The notes beneath the pieces were generated by a model. It searched no databases and was not told the origin of the DNA. It worked only from the letters and a program-made list of their open reading frames with translations. Below are positions 50,091-62,260 of a DNA stretch of 64,000 nucleotides, piece by piece. A program made the position numbers and the translations under genes. The stretch lies in the NCBI RefSeq assembly GCF_902459765.1, contig NZ_CABPSP010000003.1:1-64000 (forward strand), given 5' to 3'. Origin of the DNA: Pandoraea anapnoica (GTDB taxonomy: Bacteria; Pseudomonadota; Gammaproteobacteria; Burkholderiales; Burkholderiaceae). The first letter of the stretch is position 1; every line of letters starts with the position of its first letter.

Positions 50091-50684
50091 ATGGAATACA
50101 CGTTCGCGTCGGCCACCGTGCTGTTGCTGCTCATTACCGATCCGTTCGGCAACATCCCCATTTTCGTGAATGCGCTGAAGAACGTGCCAGCGAACCGACG
50201 GCCGCGCGTGATCGTTCGCGAGGTGCTGATCGCGTTCGCGATCCTGCTGCTGTTCATGCTGGTGGGCGAGCGGTTCCTGCGCATGATGAGTCTCACCGAC
50301 CTGTCGTTGCAGCTCGCTGGCGGTATCGTGCTGTTCCTGATCGCGTTGCGGATGATCTTTCCGCGTCCGGACCACGGCTCGCTGCCGGATGCCGGTGAGC
50401 CGCTGATTGTTCCGCTTGCGATTCCGGCGCTGGCCGGGCCGTCGGCGCTCGCGACCGTCATGCTGCTGGTCTCCCAGCAACCGGGACGCATGCTCGAATG
50501 GATTACGGCGCTCAGCGTGACGATGGCCGTGTGCGCGGTGGTGCTATTGCTCGCCGACCGTATTGAACGATGGCTGGGCTCGCGCGTCGTGGCGGCGTTC
50601 GAACGGCTGATGGGGCTGATTCTGGTGGCGATCTCGGTCGAGATGATCCTGAAGGGCGTGAAAGTCTTCGTCCACCAGTTCTGA
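50091..50684 (+). CDS. MarC family inner-membrane protein
   Basis: 197 aa from the ATG at 50091 (AAGG about 10 nt upstream); this start opens directly into the first helix (YTFASATVLLLLITDPFGNIP). Six membrane helices, and DPFGNIPIFV plus IPALAGPSALATVMLL are MarC-family signatures. The family was once linked to antibiotic resistance, but that role has not held up; function unknown. The gene is 146 bp after proS. Confidence 0.9.
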   Translation: MEYTFASATVLLLLITDPFGNIPIFVNALKNVPANRRPRVIVREVLIAFAILLLFMLVGERFLRMMSLTDLSLQLAGGIVLFLIALRMIFPRPDHGSLPDAGEPLIVPLAIPALAGPSALATVMLLVSQQPGRMLEWITALSVTMAVCAVVLLLADRIERWLGSRVVAAFERLMGLILVAISVEMILKGVKVFVHQF

Positions 50685-50724
50685 TAGGGATTCAAGCGAC
50701 CGGTGCTACCGGGGGACACAAAAG

Positions 50725-50765
50725 AAAAGGGGCCCTGTGTGAACAGAGGCCCCTTTCTCTTTTGT
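50725..50765. terminator. terminator between the marC-type gene and hpt
   Basis: AAAAGGGGCC...CTGT pairs with ACAG..GGCCCCTTT around a 4-nt loop (50725-50756); T-rich on the right, A-rich on the left, so usable from both sides. Confidence 0.85.
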
Positions 50766-50800
50766 CGCGAGGCGAACCCTGCGACAGTGTTGCGCTCTTA

Positions 50801-51349
50801 TCAGCGCGGCGTCGTCAGCGCGCGAATCGCGGGCAGATTGCGCCAGTATCCCTTGGCGTCCATGCCGCAGCCGAAGACGTAGCGATCCGGCACGGTGAAT
50901 CCGCAGAAATCCGGATGCGACGGCTTGTCCTTCGTCAGGATCTTCTCGCACAGCACTGCGCTGTAGAACTTCGACGCGCCCATCTCGAGAATGCGGTCGC
51001 GAATCGCGGCCATCGTCGCACCTTCGTCGAGAATGTCGTCGAGCACAAGCACCACGCGGTCGCGCACCGAGTCGCGCGGCGCCACACGCCACTGCATCGC
51101 ACCACCGGTGGTGGTGTTGTTGTAGCGAGAGAGGTGGATGTAGTCGAATTCGAGCGGGAAGTCGAGACGCGGCAACAGCATGCCGGTGAAGACGGCCGCG
51201 CCGCCCATGACCGACAGCACCATCGGGAAGTCGTCGCCGACGGCGGCCTTGATGGCCTTGGCCATGGTGTCGACGGACCGGTTGACCTCGTCTGAGGAGA
51301 CGATTTCTTCGGAATTACGGAATACTTCGAGCGCTTCTTCGCGGTTCAT
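50801..51349 (-). CDS. hpt: hypoxanthine-guanine phosphoribosyltransferase
   Basis: 182 aa type I phosphoribosyltransferase. The PRPP-binding motif VLVLDDILDEGATM is clear, and SVMGGAAVFTGMLLPRL is the flexible-loop start. Purine salvage of hypoxanthine/guanine is the likely reaction; the base preference is inferred. Transcribed toward the marC-type gene. The Shine-Dalgarno is weak. Confidence 0.88.
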   Translation of the reverse strand: MNREEALEVFRNSEEIVSSDEVNRSVDTMAKAIKAAVGDDFPMVLSVMGGAAVFTGMLLPRLDFPLEFDYIHLSRYNNTTTGGAMQWRVAPRDSVRDRVVLVLDDILDEGATMAAIRDRILEMGASKFYSAVLCEKILTKDKPSHPDFCGFTVPDRYVFGCGMDAKGYWRNLPAIRALTTPR

Positions 51350-51456
51350 ATGGGGCGACCCTGTGGAACGGTGTTGCGGGGGTTTCGCTATGTGCGGCCC
51401 GGAGTATATACGGAAAGCCCGTAGTTCAGACCGGACCGCGACCGGATGAGTCTCAA

Positions 51457-52821
51457 TCAGCGCATGCCGGGCATCATGCCCTTCATGCTGCGCATCATCT
51501 TCATCATGCCACCGCCTTTGAGTTTCTTCATCATCGTGCGCATCTGATCGTATTGATTCAGCATGCGGTTGACTTCCTGCACCTGAACGCCCGCACCGGC
51601 GGCGATACGGCGCTTGCGACTCGCCTTGATCAGTTCCGGCTTGGCGCGCTCGGCAGGCGTCATCGAGTTGATGATGCCTTCCATGCGTCGCACCTGTTTC
51701 TCGGCCTGATCCATATTGGTCTGGCTGGCGGCGGCCTGGAACTGGGCCGGCAGCTTGTCCATGAGCGACGACAGGCCGCCCATCTTCTTCATCTGGCCGA
51801 TCTGCGCCTTGAAGTCGTTCAGATCGAAGTCGCCACCCTTCTTGACCTTGTCGGCGAGCTTTTGCGCGGCCTGAACGTCAACGCCGCGCTGGGCTTCCTC
51901 GACGAGCGCAAGAATGTCGCCCATGCCGAGAATCCGGTTCGCCATGCGATCCGGGTAGAAGACTTCGAGGCCGTCGAGCTTTTCGCCGACACCGACGAAC
52001 TTGATCGGCTTGCCCGTGACGTGACGCACCGACAGCGCTGCACCGCCGCGCGAGTCGCCATCGAGCTTGGTAAGCACCACGCCGGTGAGCGGCAGCGCGT
52101 CGTTGAAGGCGCGGGCGGTGTTGACGGCGTCCTGACCGAGCATGGCGTCGACGACGAACAGCGTTTCGATCGGTTTCAGCTCAGCGTGCAGGGCACTAAT
52201 TTCCTGCATCATCGCTTCGTCAATACCCAGACGGCCGGCCGTATCGACGAGCAGCACTTCATGGTGATGGCGACGCGCCCAGTCCACGGCGGCGCGGGCG
52301 ATATCGACCGGCTTCTGGTCGGGCTGCGACGGGAAGAAGTCGGCGTCGACCTGCTTCGTCACCGTCTCCAACTGAGCGATAGCGGCGGGGCGGTAGACGT
52401 CGGTGGAAACCGTGAGGACTTTCTTCTTCTGGGCGCGCAGCAGCTTGGCGAGCTTACCGACGGTCGTCGTCTTACCCGCACCCTGCAAACCGGCCATCAG
52501 GATGATAGCGGGCGGAGTGGTGGCGAGATTGAGTTCGGCTGCACGTCCTTCGTAGTCGCCGCCCATGAGCGCGGTCAGTTCGCGCTGCACCACACCGACG
52601 AGTGCCTGGCCGGGCGACAGGCTGGAAATGACTTCCTCACCGAGGGCCTTTTCCTTCACCTTGGCGATGAAATCGCGCACCACCGGCAGGGCGACGTCGG
52701 CCTCAAGCAGGGCGAGGCGCACTTCGCGCAGCATTTCCTGCGTGTTGGCTTCGGTCAGCCGGGCTTCGCCGCGCAGGGTCTTGACGACTTTGGCAAGGCG
52801 CGTAGTGAGATTGTCGAGCAT
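51457..52821 (-). CDS. ffh: signal recognition particle GTPase Ffh
   Basis: 454 aa. N domain (1-90), G domain with GLQGAGKTTTVGKLAKLL, DTAGRLGIDEAMM and TKLDGDSRGGAALS, and a Met-rich M domain (about 300-454, ending MKGMMPGMR) that binds 4.5S RNA and signal sequences. Ffh targets nascent membrane proteins to SecYEG. AGGA precedes the start. Divergent from ypjD. Confidence 0.98.
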   Translation of the reverse strand: MLDNLTTRLAKVVKTLRGEARLTEANTQEMLREVRLALLEADVALPVVRDFIAKVKEKALGEEVISSLSPGQALVGVVQRELTALMGGDYEGRAAELNLATTPPAIILMAGLQGAGKTTTVGKLAKLLRAQKKKVLTVSTDVYRPAAIAQLETVTKQVDADFFPSQPDQKPVDIARAAVDWARRHHHEVLLVDTAGRLGIDEAMMQEISALHAELKPIETLFVVDAMLGQDAVNTARAFNDALPLTGVVLTKLDGDSRGGAALSVRHVTGKPIKFVGVGEKLDGLEVFYPDRMANRILGMGDILALVEEAQRGVDVQAAQKLADKVKKGGDFDLNDFKAQIGQMKKMGGLSSLMDKLPAQFQAAASQTNMDQAEKQVRRMEGIINSMTPAERAKPELIKASRKRRIAAGAGVQVQEVNRMLNQYDQMRTMMKKLKGGGMMKMMRSMKGMMPGMR

Positions 52822-52932
52822 GAAACGTATCCTGTAAGACCTTCAGCGGCCTCGGTTGCCCGCCCCCCGGGCCGTAGACGGCGGTGGCAAGCACGGCAGC
52901 GCGCCCCTCATGGGCTGGTGTAAACTTCAAAC

Positions 52933-53817
52933 ATGACTATTTTACTGTATGCGCTGACCGCCATCCTCTACGCCGGGTTGGCGGTTTGTTCGTGGCAAGG
53001 ATACCGGCGCGACGCCGCGCTCGCACTCGCGGGTGGACAAGTCGCGCCTGCGCCTGTCACGGGTACGCCCTCGCGCTGGCCGATGCAGCTTTCGCTGTTC
53101 GCCGTGCTCGTGCTGCACGGGGTGTTGCTGCATCAGACGATCTTCCGTGCCGACAGCATGCACTTCGGTTTCGCATACATGCTCTCGGCCATGTTGTGGC
53201 TCTCGGTCGGCATCTACTGGATCGAAAGTTTCTTTTTCCCGCTCGAGAGCCTGCGACTGATGGTCACACCTGTGGCAGCTGTCGCATGTCTGCTGCCGAT
53301 GATCTTTCCCGACGTGCGCATTCTGGGCTTTGCCGCCAATCCGGTGTTCAAGGCGCACTTCATCATCGCCAACATGGCCTATGGGCTGTTCGCGCTGGCG
53401 GCGCTGCACGCATTGCTAATGATCTATGCCGAGCGGCAACTGCATCCGTCGCGCAGCAACGAGGCGACGGGCTGGCTCTCGCGCTGGCTTGAAACGCTGC
53501 CGCCGCTACTCACGATGGAGAAGCTGCTGTTCCGCCTGATCGGCGCGGGGTTCGTGCTGCTGACGCTCACGCTGATCTCCGGCGTGATGTTCTCCGAGGC
53601 GCTCTTCGGGCGTGCGGTGCGCATCGATCACAAGACAGTGTTCGCGGTGGTGTCGTGGCTGATGTTCGGCGCGGTGCTGCTGGGGCGGCATTTTTACGGG
53701 TGGCGCGGAAAGGTCGCGCTGCGTTGGGTTCTGGCGTCGTTCGTGGCGCTGTTGCTGGCGTATGTCGGTTCTCGCTTCGTGCTTGAGGTGGTGCTGCATC
53801 GCATGACGGAGACTTGA
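52933..53817 (+). CDS. ypjD: inner-membrane cytochrome c assembly-like protein YpjD (CcsA family)
   Basis: 294 aa with about eight membrane helices and the CcsA/CcmC-type core (HFGFAYMLSAMLWLSV, KAHFIIANMAYGLFALAALHALLMIY, DHKTVFAVVSWLMFGAVLLGRHFYGWRG) including conserved His. Lacks the WWD heme motif, so a heme-export role is unproven. Divergent pairing with ffh is widely conserved. No clear Shine-Dalgarno. Confidence 0.88.
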   Translation: MTILLYALTAILYAGLAVCSWQGYRRDAALALAGGQVAPAPVTGTPSRWPMQLSLFAVLVLHGVLLHQTIFRADSMHFGFAYMLSAMLWLSVGIYWIESFFFPLESLRLMVTPVAAVACLLPMIFPDVRILGFAANPVFKAHFIIANMAYGLFALAALHALLMIYAERQLHPSRSNEATGWLSRWLETLPPLLTMEKLLFRLIGAGFVLLTLTLISGVMFSEALFGRAVRIDHKTVFAVVSWLMFGAVLLGRHFYGWRGKVALRWVLASFVALLLAYVGSRFVLEVVLHRMTET

Positions 53818-53823
53818 AGCGCG

Positions 53824-54120
53824 ATGCGCAATATCCTGCTGTTACTGTTGCTCCTTATCGCCGGGACGTGGTGGATGCGTCACAACGAGCGTAAGCGCAA
53901 TTCCGAAGGCCCCCAGCGCAACGAGCGCATGCGCACGCCGCAGGGCAATGGTGGCCAGACCACGACCCAACAATCGCTGCCGCCCGCCGAGCGCATGGTG
54001 CGTTGCAGCGAGTGCGATACCTATCTTCCGGAAAGCGAATCGCTGTCGGGTACCAGCGGCAAACACTTTTGCAGCACGGCGCATCGAGACGCCTACCTCG
54101 CGCGCGAACACCGCGTTTGA
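53824..54120 (+). CDS. PP0621-type small zinc-binding membrane protein
   Basis: 98 aa. An N-terminal membrane helix (3-17), a Gln/Arg/Asn-rich linker, and a C-terminal zinc-finger-like part with Cys61-x-x-Cys64 (CSEC) and Cys83-x3-His87 (KHFCSTAHRDAYL). This resembles the PP0621 family of short proteins, of unknown function. It follows ypjD by 6 nt, so the two are likely translated together. Confidence 0.75.
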   Translation: MRNILLLLLLLIAGTWWMRHNERKRNSEGPQRNERMRTPQGNGGQTTTQQSLPPAERMVRCSECDTYLPESESLSGTSGKHFCSTAHRDAYLAREHRV

Positions 54121-54345
54121 GTCCCGCTGCGCGGCCTGTCCGCGCAGCGATCGCGCATCCCTGCGCAACTCTGCTCGTCTCGCCTGATCCCCTGTTTTCC
54201 TGTGAACGCTGCGCATCGTCGCTCGCGACGTGCGTCGGCTTGCGCATGCGTGTCGCATGCACTAAAACACAGTAACCGACCCCATTCGTTGAGCCGCGTC
54301 GAAACGGTATGACAGGCGGACGGGGCGACGACAGGAGGGCGCAAT

Positions 54346-54864
54346 ATGCTAATGCGCAGACGGATGTATTTCCTTCTTCCCGATCTGGCCAGTGCCCAGC
54401 GCACGATGAGCGATCTGTTGCTCGCCCGGATCGAGGAGCGTCACATCCACTTTATGGCACGTGACGAAATGGACCTGGAGGGACTGCACGAGGCTAACCT
54501 GCTACAGACTTCCGATATCGTGCACGGCGCCGAAGCCGGGCTCGTGATCGGCGGCTTCTGTGGTCTGGCAGTCGGTGCAGTCGCGGCGTTTTTCCCCATC
54601 GTGGGCACACGCCCCCAATGGGAGTTGATGATCGTGACGGCACCGCTCGGCGCGCTGTTTGGCGCATGGGTGTCGAGCATGATCGGCGTCTCGGTGCCGA
54701 ACTCGCGACTCAAGGCGTTTCGTGAACCCCTGGAGCGCGGCATGATCCTGCTGATGGTGGATGTGCGCGAGAGCCGCGTCGAGGAGATTCGCGAGATGCT
54801 CAAGGAGCATCACCCCGAAGCCCATATGGAGGGCATCGAGGCCGCGATTCCGGCGTTCCCCTGA
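54346..54864 (+). CDS. DUF1269-type membrane protein
   Basis: 172 aa. AGGAGG lies 7 nt before the ATG. A hydrophobic Gly/Ala-rich hairpin at about 62-112 (AGLVIGGFCGLAVGAVAAFFP and LGALFGAWVSSMIG) is flanked by a cytoplasmic-type N-terminus and an acidic C-terminal helix. It fits the DUF1269 family, unknown function. Monocistronic; a terminator lies downstream. Confidence 0.7.
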   Translation: MLMRRRMYFLLPDLASAQRTMSDLLLARIEERHIHFMARDEMDLEGLHEANLLQTSDIVHGAEAGLVIGGFCGLAVGAVAAFFPIVGTRPQWELMIVTAPLGALFGAWVSSMIGVSVPNSRLKAFREPLERGMILLMVDVRESRVEEIREMLKEHHPEAHMEGIEAAIPAFP

Positions 54865-55026
54865 AACCGTGCGGAGGGAGACCAAGGACAGTGACGGTAT
54901 TGAGAGTGCAAACGCGTTTTACCGGCCGGCAACGGCCATTAGCGTCGCACCTGTGAGCGGCGCGGGATGGTGTCCGTGTTCTATGACACGAGAGCGGTGC
55001 CATCCCCGGGCGTGGACACGCCCACG

Positions 55027-55064
55027 GAAGCCTCTCGGCCAGGTCAGGCGAGGGGCTTCTTCTT
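55027..55064 (+). terminator. terminator after the DUF1269 gene
   Basis: GAAGCCTCTCG (55027-55037) pairs with CGAGGGGCTTC (55049-55059, one G-U pair), then TTCTTT. About 160 nt past the stop codon. Confidence 0.7.
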
Positions 55065-55100
55065 TGGGAATTTCCTTTTTATTTTTCGACTTGTTTCGGA

Positions 55101-55128
55101 CGAAGTCCCACACGACACTGGGACTTCG
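55101..55128. repeat. perfect 10-bp inverted repeat before ampD
   Basis: CGAAGTCCCA (55101-55110), 8-nt spacer, TGGGACTTCG (55119-55128). No T-run on either side, so not a standard terminator. It lies in the 507-bp gap between the DUF1269 gene and ampD; otherwise I see no gene there. Confidence 0.6.
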
Positions 55129-55371
55129 CCTGCCTCGCGGCGGACTTCACGACCGGGCCGGTCACCGGCGACGTCACGCCAAGTGGGCTACAATGCCACC
55201 CCTCGCTCCACGGGAGTTCGTTGTGCCCGTCATGCTCCAGTCATCTGCGTCCCCTAACGTTTCGCTCCGGTCGTTTGCCCTGCGGCTCCTTGTTCGATCG
55301 TCTCCATCGACGCGTCGATTCGGGGAGGGCGGCGGTGTCGACGTCGCGGCTGCGCGTTCGCGAGGTGACGC

Positions 55372-55971
55372 ATGAACGCACCGGACAAACTGCCCGCGCT
55401 CACACTCGACGCCGAAGGATGGGTGCGGGAGGCAGAGCGCCTGCCATCGCCGAACTTCGACGTGCGTCCGCCGCAAATGCCCATCGGCTTGCTCGTGGTC
55501 CACAACATCTCGCTGCCGCCGGGGCAATTCGGCGGCGATGAGATTCCGGCGTTCTTTCAGAACCGGCTCGATCACGACGCGCATCCGTTCTTCGACGAGA
55601 TTCGCGGCGTGCATGTGTCGTCGCATTTTCTGGTGCGTCGCGATGGTGCGTTGCAGCAGTTCGTCTCATGCGATGCGCGCGCGTGGCATGCGGGGGCGTC
55701 GTCGTTCGACGGACGCACGCGCTGCAACGATTTCTCGATAGGCGTCGAATTGGAAGGGACGGACGACGTGCCTTTCACGGCGGCGCAGTACGCGACATTG
55801 GCGGCGCTCACGCGTGTTTTGCGTGAGCATTATCCGATTCAAGCCGTGGCCGGACATGCCGATATAGCACCTGGCCGGAAGACGGACCCGGGGCCGCATT
55901 TCGAGTGGCAACGGCTGCGTCGGATGGCGGCGCTGGAACCGGAGGCGCTGCCGTTTCAGAAGGCAGATTAA
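55372..55971 (+). CDS. ampD: 1,6-anhydro-N-acetylmuramyl-L-alanine amidase AmpD
   Basis: 199 aa, cytoplasmic zinc amidase that recycles muropeptides; in Gram-negatives its loss induces AmpC beta-lactamase. Zinc ligands His44 (LVVHNISLPP), His162 (AGHADIAPGRK) and Asp172 (TDPGPHF), plus Glu126 (GVELEG) and Lys170 for catalysis. GAGG lies 6 nt before the ATG. No ampR or ampC in the window. Confidence 0.95.
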   Translation: MNAPDKLPALTLDAEGWVREAERLPSPNFDVRPPQMPIGLLVVHNISLPPGQFGGDEIPAFFQNRLDHDAHPFFDEIRGVHVSSHFLVRRDGALQQFVSCDARAWHAGASSFDGRTRCNDFSIGVELEGTDDVPFTAAQYATLAALTRVLREHYPIQAVAGHADIAPGRKTDPGPHFEWQRLRRMAALEPEALPFQKAD

Positions 55972-56060
55972 CCCTCACCGGGGGGCAGGTTTTGCTTGAC
56001 ACGAAGACCCGACGGGCCTTCCCGGGAATGAAATTTTTGATTTTGCGGAGTGCGTCATCT

Positions 56061-56107
56061 CCACTATACTTAGTGCCAATCCGGCCCCCAACCACTACAT
56101 ATAGTGG
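56061..56107 (+). promoter_or_regulatory. paired NrdR boxes at the nrdA promoter
   Basis: CCACTATACTTAGTGC (56061-56076) and CCACTACATATAGTGG (56092-56107) match the NrdR-box type (near acaCtATATaTaGTGt) and are spaced 31 bp start to start, the geometry known for NrdR. A TATACT (56065-56070) inside the first box is a likely -10, with TTGCGG 16 bp upstream. Repression by ATP/dATP-loaded NrdR is inferred. The 374-bp ampD-nrdA gap holds nothing else I can identify. Confidence 0.8.
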
Positions 56108-56345
56108 TCAGTGACCGGGAAGCAATATCCATCAATACCGTGCTTGTCCTGCGGCGTTTTGTGGGGCGGCACAGCAGCAAAGCCGTGCAGCGGACACCTC
56201 GAACCCTTGGCCGTCCGTCGGTCGTGCGGTGTTCAGCACTTCGCTCCATCGGCGCCCCCAGGGCGCATTTTTGCCGACTTCAGTACTCAGTATTGCTGGT
56301 GGAAGTGCGCTAACAGCACCATCTCATTGGAACGGGAGTTTTTAC

Positions 56346-59297
<2,952 letters not shown>

Positions 59298-59346
59298 GTT
59301 GTTTGTGATGCGGTGCCGCATGTCACATGCGGCTCGCGTCTTCGGG

Positions 59347-59382
59347 AAAACCCCGTCGATCCGAAAGGGCGACGGGGTTTTT
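59347..59382. terminator. bidirectional terminator between nrdA and galM-like gene
   Basis: CCCCGTCG (59351-59358), loop, CGACGGGG (59370-59377), with AAAA before and TTTTT after. Confidence 0.9.
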
Positions 59383-59402
59383 CTTTGGCTGCGGCTAAAG
59401 CG

Positions 59403-60374
59403 TCACGCCAGATCGATTCGCATCGACAGATCGAGCGTCTGGCCGTGAGCGAGCACCACGTGGTCGGTGTCGAACTCGCCCACGCGATGCGTCGACGGTT
59501 CCAGACACAGATAGGGGCGGCCAGCCGGCGAGTGCAGGACGAGCCAGGTTGCATCGTCGCTGCGCACAGTGGCACTGCGCAGCCCGCCAGCGTAGTCGAT
59601 GCGGGCGTCGAAGCGCCCCGACTCGGTGGGGACTTCGGCGAACCAGGTCGAACGTCCGCCCGTATCGAGGCCGCCGCCGACCGACACCACTTCCATCGGC
59701 CCGACGTGCACGCGTTGCTCGCTCGGCCAGCGAATGTCCTCCGACGGCGATCGCCAGAGCGCCTCGGACTCGAACGTCACGCGCGCGCCTGCGGGCCAGC
59801 GGAAGTACGGGTGCAGGCCGAGTCCTGCGGGCATCTCCTGCGCCGAGAGGTTGGTGAGCGAGAGCTGCATGTCGACGCCTTGGTCGTCGAGCGTCACCGA
59901 AAGGTACGCCTGATAGTGCCAGGGCCATTCGGGCTGCGTGGGACTGTCGAGCTGAAGCACGCAGCAATGCGCGCTTTCGTCGACGACCTCCCACGCGCGT
60001 CGCAGTCCCCAGCCGTGCAATGAACTCGACGTGGCGGGCGTCTCGTGAACGGCGATGGTGCTGCCGCGCCAGTGCAGCGTGTCGTCGCGCAACATATTGG
60101 TATACGGCAGCATTGGGAACGCACCGGCCTTGGGCCATTCGTCGGAGGAAAATGGCTCATTGCCGAGCGGTACGAGGTAGTCGAACAGGTCGCCGCGAGT
60201 GTCGCGACGCGCCAGACGCGACAGGCGCGCGCCGCAACCGGGCTGTACTTCGGCGATGAGCGCCCCCCTGGCGAGGTGGATCGGTTTGCCGGGGGTGAGG
60301 GTAAGCGGTGTCGGACCCGGTTCGTTGGCCGGGGCGGCCGGGGCCCTAGCGCCGTCGGCGCGTGATGATGTCAT
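59403..60374 (-). CDS. aldose 1-epimerase family protein
   Basis: 323 aa from the ATG at 60374 (AAGGAG 9 nt upstream); the frame runs further upstream without a better start. Beta-sandwich GalM-type fold: LPYTNMLRD, HGWGLRRAWEV, GLGLHPYFRWP and the catalytic-Glu region YLCLEPSTHRVGEF. The conserved His/Glu pairs are present, so it should interconvert sugar anomers; substrate unknown. It is encoded between nrdA and nrdB on the other strand, so it splits what is an nrdAB operon in many bacteria. Confidence 0.85.
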   Translation of the reverse strand: MTSSRADGARAPAAPANEPGPTPLTLTPGKPIHLARGALIAEVQPGCGARLSRLARRDTRGDLFDYLVPLGNEPFSSDEWPKAGAFPMLPYTNMLRDDTLHWRGSTIAVHETPATSSSLHGWGLRRAWEVVDESAHCCVLQLDSPTQPEWPWHYQAYLSVTLDDQGVDMQLSLTNLSAQEMPAGLGLHPYFRWPAGARVTFESEALWRSPSEDIRWPSEQRVHVGPMEVVSVGGGLDTGGRSTWFAEVPTESGRFDARIDYAGGLRSATVRSDDATWLVLHSPAGRPYLCLEPSTHRVGEFDTDHVVLAHGQTLDLSMRIDLA

Positions 60375-60593
60375 CGTCAGTATCTCCTTCGTTGGCGCCG
60401 GGGAGGTGGAGGCAGTGGCGCGCGCCGTAATCTTGTGTTCCGGTCCGCGACGCTGTGGCGCTTGCTGCACAGGATACGCCAATGCGGCCGCGCGTCATTT
60501 TGATGCACTGCAAACGCTGTCGTGCGGCGCCGTTTCGTGGCAAGATGCCGGTCCCGCAAGGCCGCGCGTGATGTGACGACGGTATGCTCGCAA

Positions 60594-60640
60594 ACACTAG
60601 GTATTGTGGTGGTGGCGTAACCCGACACAATATATGGTGT
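60594..60640 (+). promoter_or_regulatory. paired NrdR boxes upstream of nrdB
   Basis: ACACTAGGTATTGTGG (60594-60609) and ACACAATATATGGTGT (60625-60640) match the NrdR box closely and are 31 bp apart start to start, exactly as at nrdA. A weak extended -10 (TGCTAAATT, 60669-60677) follows. The boxes lie about 320 bp before nrdB, so a long leader is predicted. Confidence 0.8.
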
Positions 60641-60705
60641 CGACGGACTGGAATGCGTGACGGTATTGTGCTAAATTGGAGTCATTCGATCGACGTCGGG
60701 AGATC

Positions 60706-60849
60706 ATGATGTTGCAAGACAAAGATTGCAGCCTCGGGACCGGAGTCATCGTCGGCGTTGTCATTCAAATTAGCGCGAAAGCGAATCTGCTTTACCCCCA
60801 ATACCAAGCATTGCCACTCGCGGATTTTTCGTCGTCGTCTTCTGATTGA
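60706..60849 (+). CDS. hypothetical small ORF in the nrdB leader
   Basis: 47 codons, ATG at 60706 or 60709, with GGGAG 3-6 nt upstream. It begins MMLQDKDCSLGTGVIVGVVI and ends in a Ser run before Asp. It has a hydrophobic stretch (GVIVGVVIQISA). No family recognised. It could be a leader peptide of nrdB or a chance frame; the RBS and its location downstream of the NrdR boxes are the only support. Confidence 0.3.
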   Translation: MMLQDKDCSLGTGVIVGVVIQISAKANLLYPQYQALPLADFSSSSSD

Positions 60850-60963
60850 CGGCAGCAATATCGCAATTTTTTCGTCGGCCTTCGTGCGCGAACGGCTGAT
60901 CTGTCACTTCGGCGATACGCGTACCAAACGTGTTTCGCATCAACCTGAACGGACCGAGACCCT

Positions 60964-62106
60964 ATGCTGAACTGGGAAGAAGAGACCTCTACCGCCAAAC
61001 CGGCACCTGCCGCAGCACCGGCTGCGCCTGCATCGAACATTCTGGGCACGCAAGACGACACGCCGCACACGATCGCCTCGCAGTCGACGCGCCGCGTGAG
61101 CGCCTCGGACAAGCGCGTGATCAACGGCACGACGGACGTGAACCAACTGGTGCCGTTCAAGTACAAGTGGGCTTGGGAAAAGTACCTGGCCGGTTGCGCG
61201 AACCACTGGATGCCGCAGGAAATCAACATGTCGCGCGACATCGCCTTGTGGAAGGACCCGAACGGTCTGACCGAAGACGAGCGCCGCATCATCAAGCGCA
61301 ACCTCGGCTTCTTCGTGACGGCCGACTCGCTCGCCGCGAACAACATCGTGCTGGGCACGTATCGCCACATCACCGCGCCGGAGTGCCGTCAGTTCCTGCT
61401 GCGTCAGGCGTTTGAAGAGGCGATCCACACGCACGCCTATCAGTACATCGTCGAAAGTCTGGGGCTGGACGAAGCCGAGATCTTCAACGCGTATCACGAA
61501 GTGGCGTCGATCCGCGACAAGGACGAATTCCTGCTGCCGTTCATTGAAGTGGTGGCCGATCCGTCGTTCAAGACGGGGACGCAGGAAGCCGACCAGAAGC
61601 TGCTGCGTTCGCTGATCGTGTTCGCCTGCATCATGGAAGGCCTGTTCTTCTACGTGGGCTTCACGCAGATTCTGGCGCTGGGCCGTCAGAACAAGATGAC
61701 CGGTGCTGCAGAGCAGTATCAGTACATCCTGCGCGACGAGTCGATGCACTGCAACTTCGGCATCGACCTGATCAACCAGGTGAAGCTGGAAAACCCGAAT
61801 CTGTGGACACCGGAATTCCGTGAAGAGATTCGCGAGCTGTTCAAGAAGGCGGTCGAGCTCGAGTATCGCTACGCAGAAGACACGATGCCGCGCGGCGTTC
61901 TCGGTCTGAACGCGGGTATGTTCAAGAGCTACCTGCGCTTCATCGCGAATCGTCGTTGCGCACAGATCGGTCTCGAAGCGCTCTACCCGAACGAAGAGAA
62001 TCCGTTCCCGTGGATGAGCGAGATGATCGACCTGAAGAAGGAGCGCAACTTCTTCGAAACGCGAGTGATCGAGTACCAGACCGGTGGTGCACTGAGCTGG
62101 GACTAA
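60964..62106 (+). CDS. nrdB: class Ia ribonucleoside-diphosphate reductase, beta subunit
   Basis: 380 aa di-iron protein holding the tyrosyl radical. Ligands Asp121 (TADSLAANN), Glu152 and His155 (EEAIHTHAY), Glu225 ([10 protein letters not shown]), Glu259 and His262 (RDESMH); radical Tyr159 is conserved, so this is a Tyr-type Ia/Ic, not a Phe- or metal-only form. An Ala/Pro-rich N-terminus (10-25) is unusual but short. It pairs with NrdA upstream, each with its own NrdR boxes. Confidence 0.97.
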   Translation: MLNWEEETSTAKPAPAAAPAAPASNILGTQDDTPHTIASQSTRRVSASDKRVINGTTDVNQLVPFKYKWAWEKYLAGCANHWMPQEINMSRDIALWKDPNGLTEDERRIIKRNLGFFVTADSLAANNIVLGTYRHITAPECRQFLLRQAFEEAIHTHAYQYIVESLGLDEAEIFNAYHEVASIRDKDEFLLPFIEVVADPSFKTGTQEADQKLLRSLIVFACIMEGLFFYVGFTQILALGRQNKMTGAAEQYQYILRDESMHCNFGIDLINQVKLENPNLWTPEFREEIRELFKKAVELEYRYAEDTMPRGVLGLNAGMFKSYLRFIANRRCAQIGLEALYPNEENPFPWMSEMIDLKKERNFFETRVIEYQTGGALSWD

Positions 62107-62120
62107 GCATTGAGTGAAAA

Positions 62121-62158
62121 ATGGATGCGTCGCGCAAAGCGAGCATCCATGCGGGTTT
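62121..62158 (+). terminator. terminator after nrdB
   Basis: ATGGATGC (62121-62128) and GCATCCAT (62143-62150) with an inner TCGC/GCGA stem and 5-nt loop, followed by GCGGGTTTT. Confidence 0.7.
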
Positions 62159-62260
62159 TGAGAGGGTGATGTGTGCGTGCATGGCACGCGTGACTGATGG
62201 AAGAGAAGACGAAGAAGAGGCGTCGGTCACACACATCATCCTCACTCGCACGTTGAAGTT

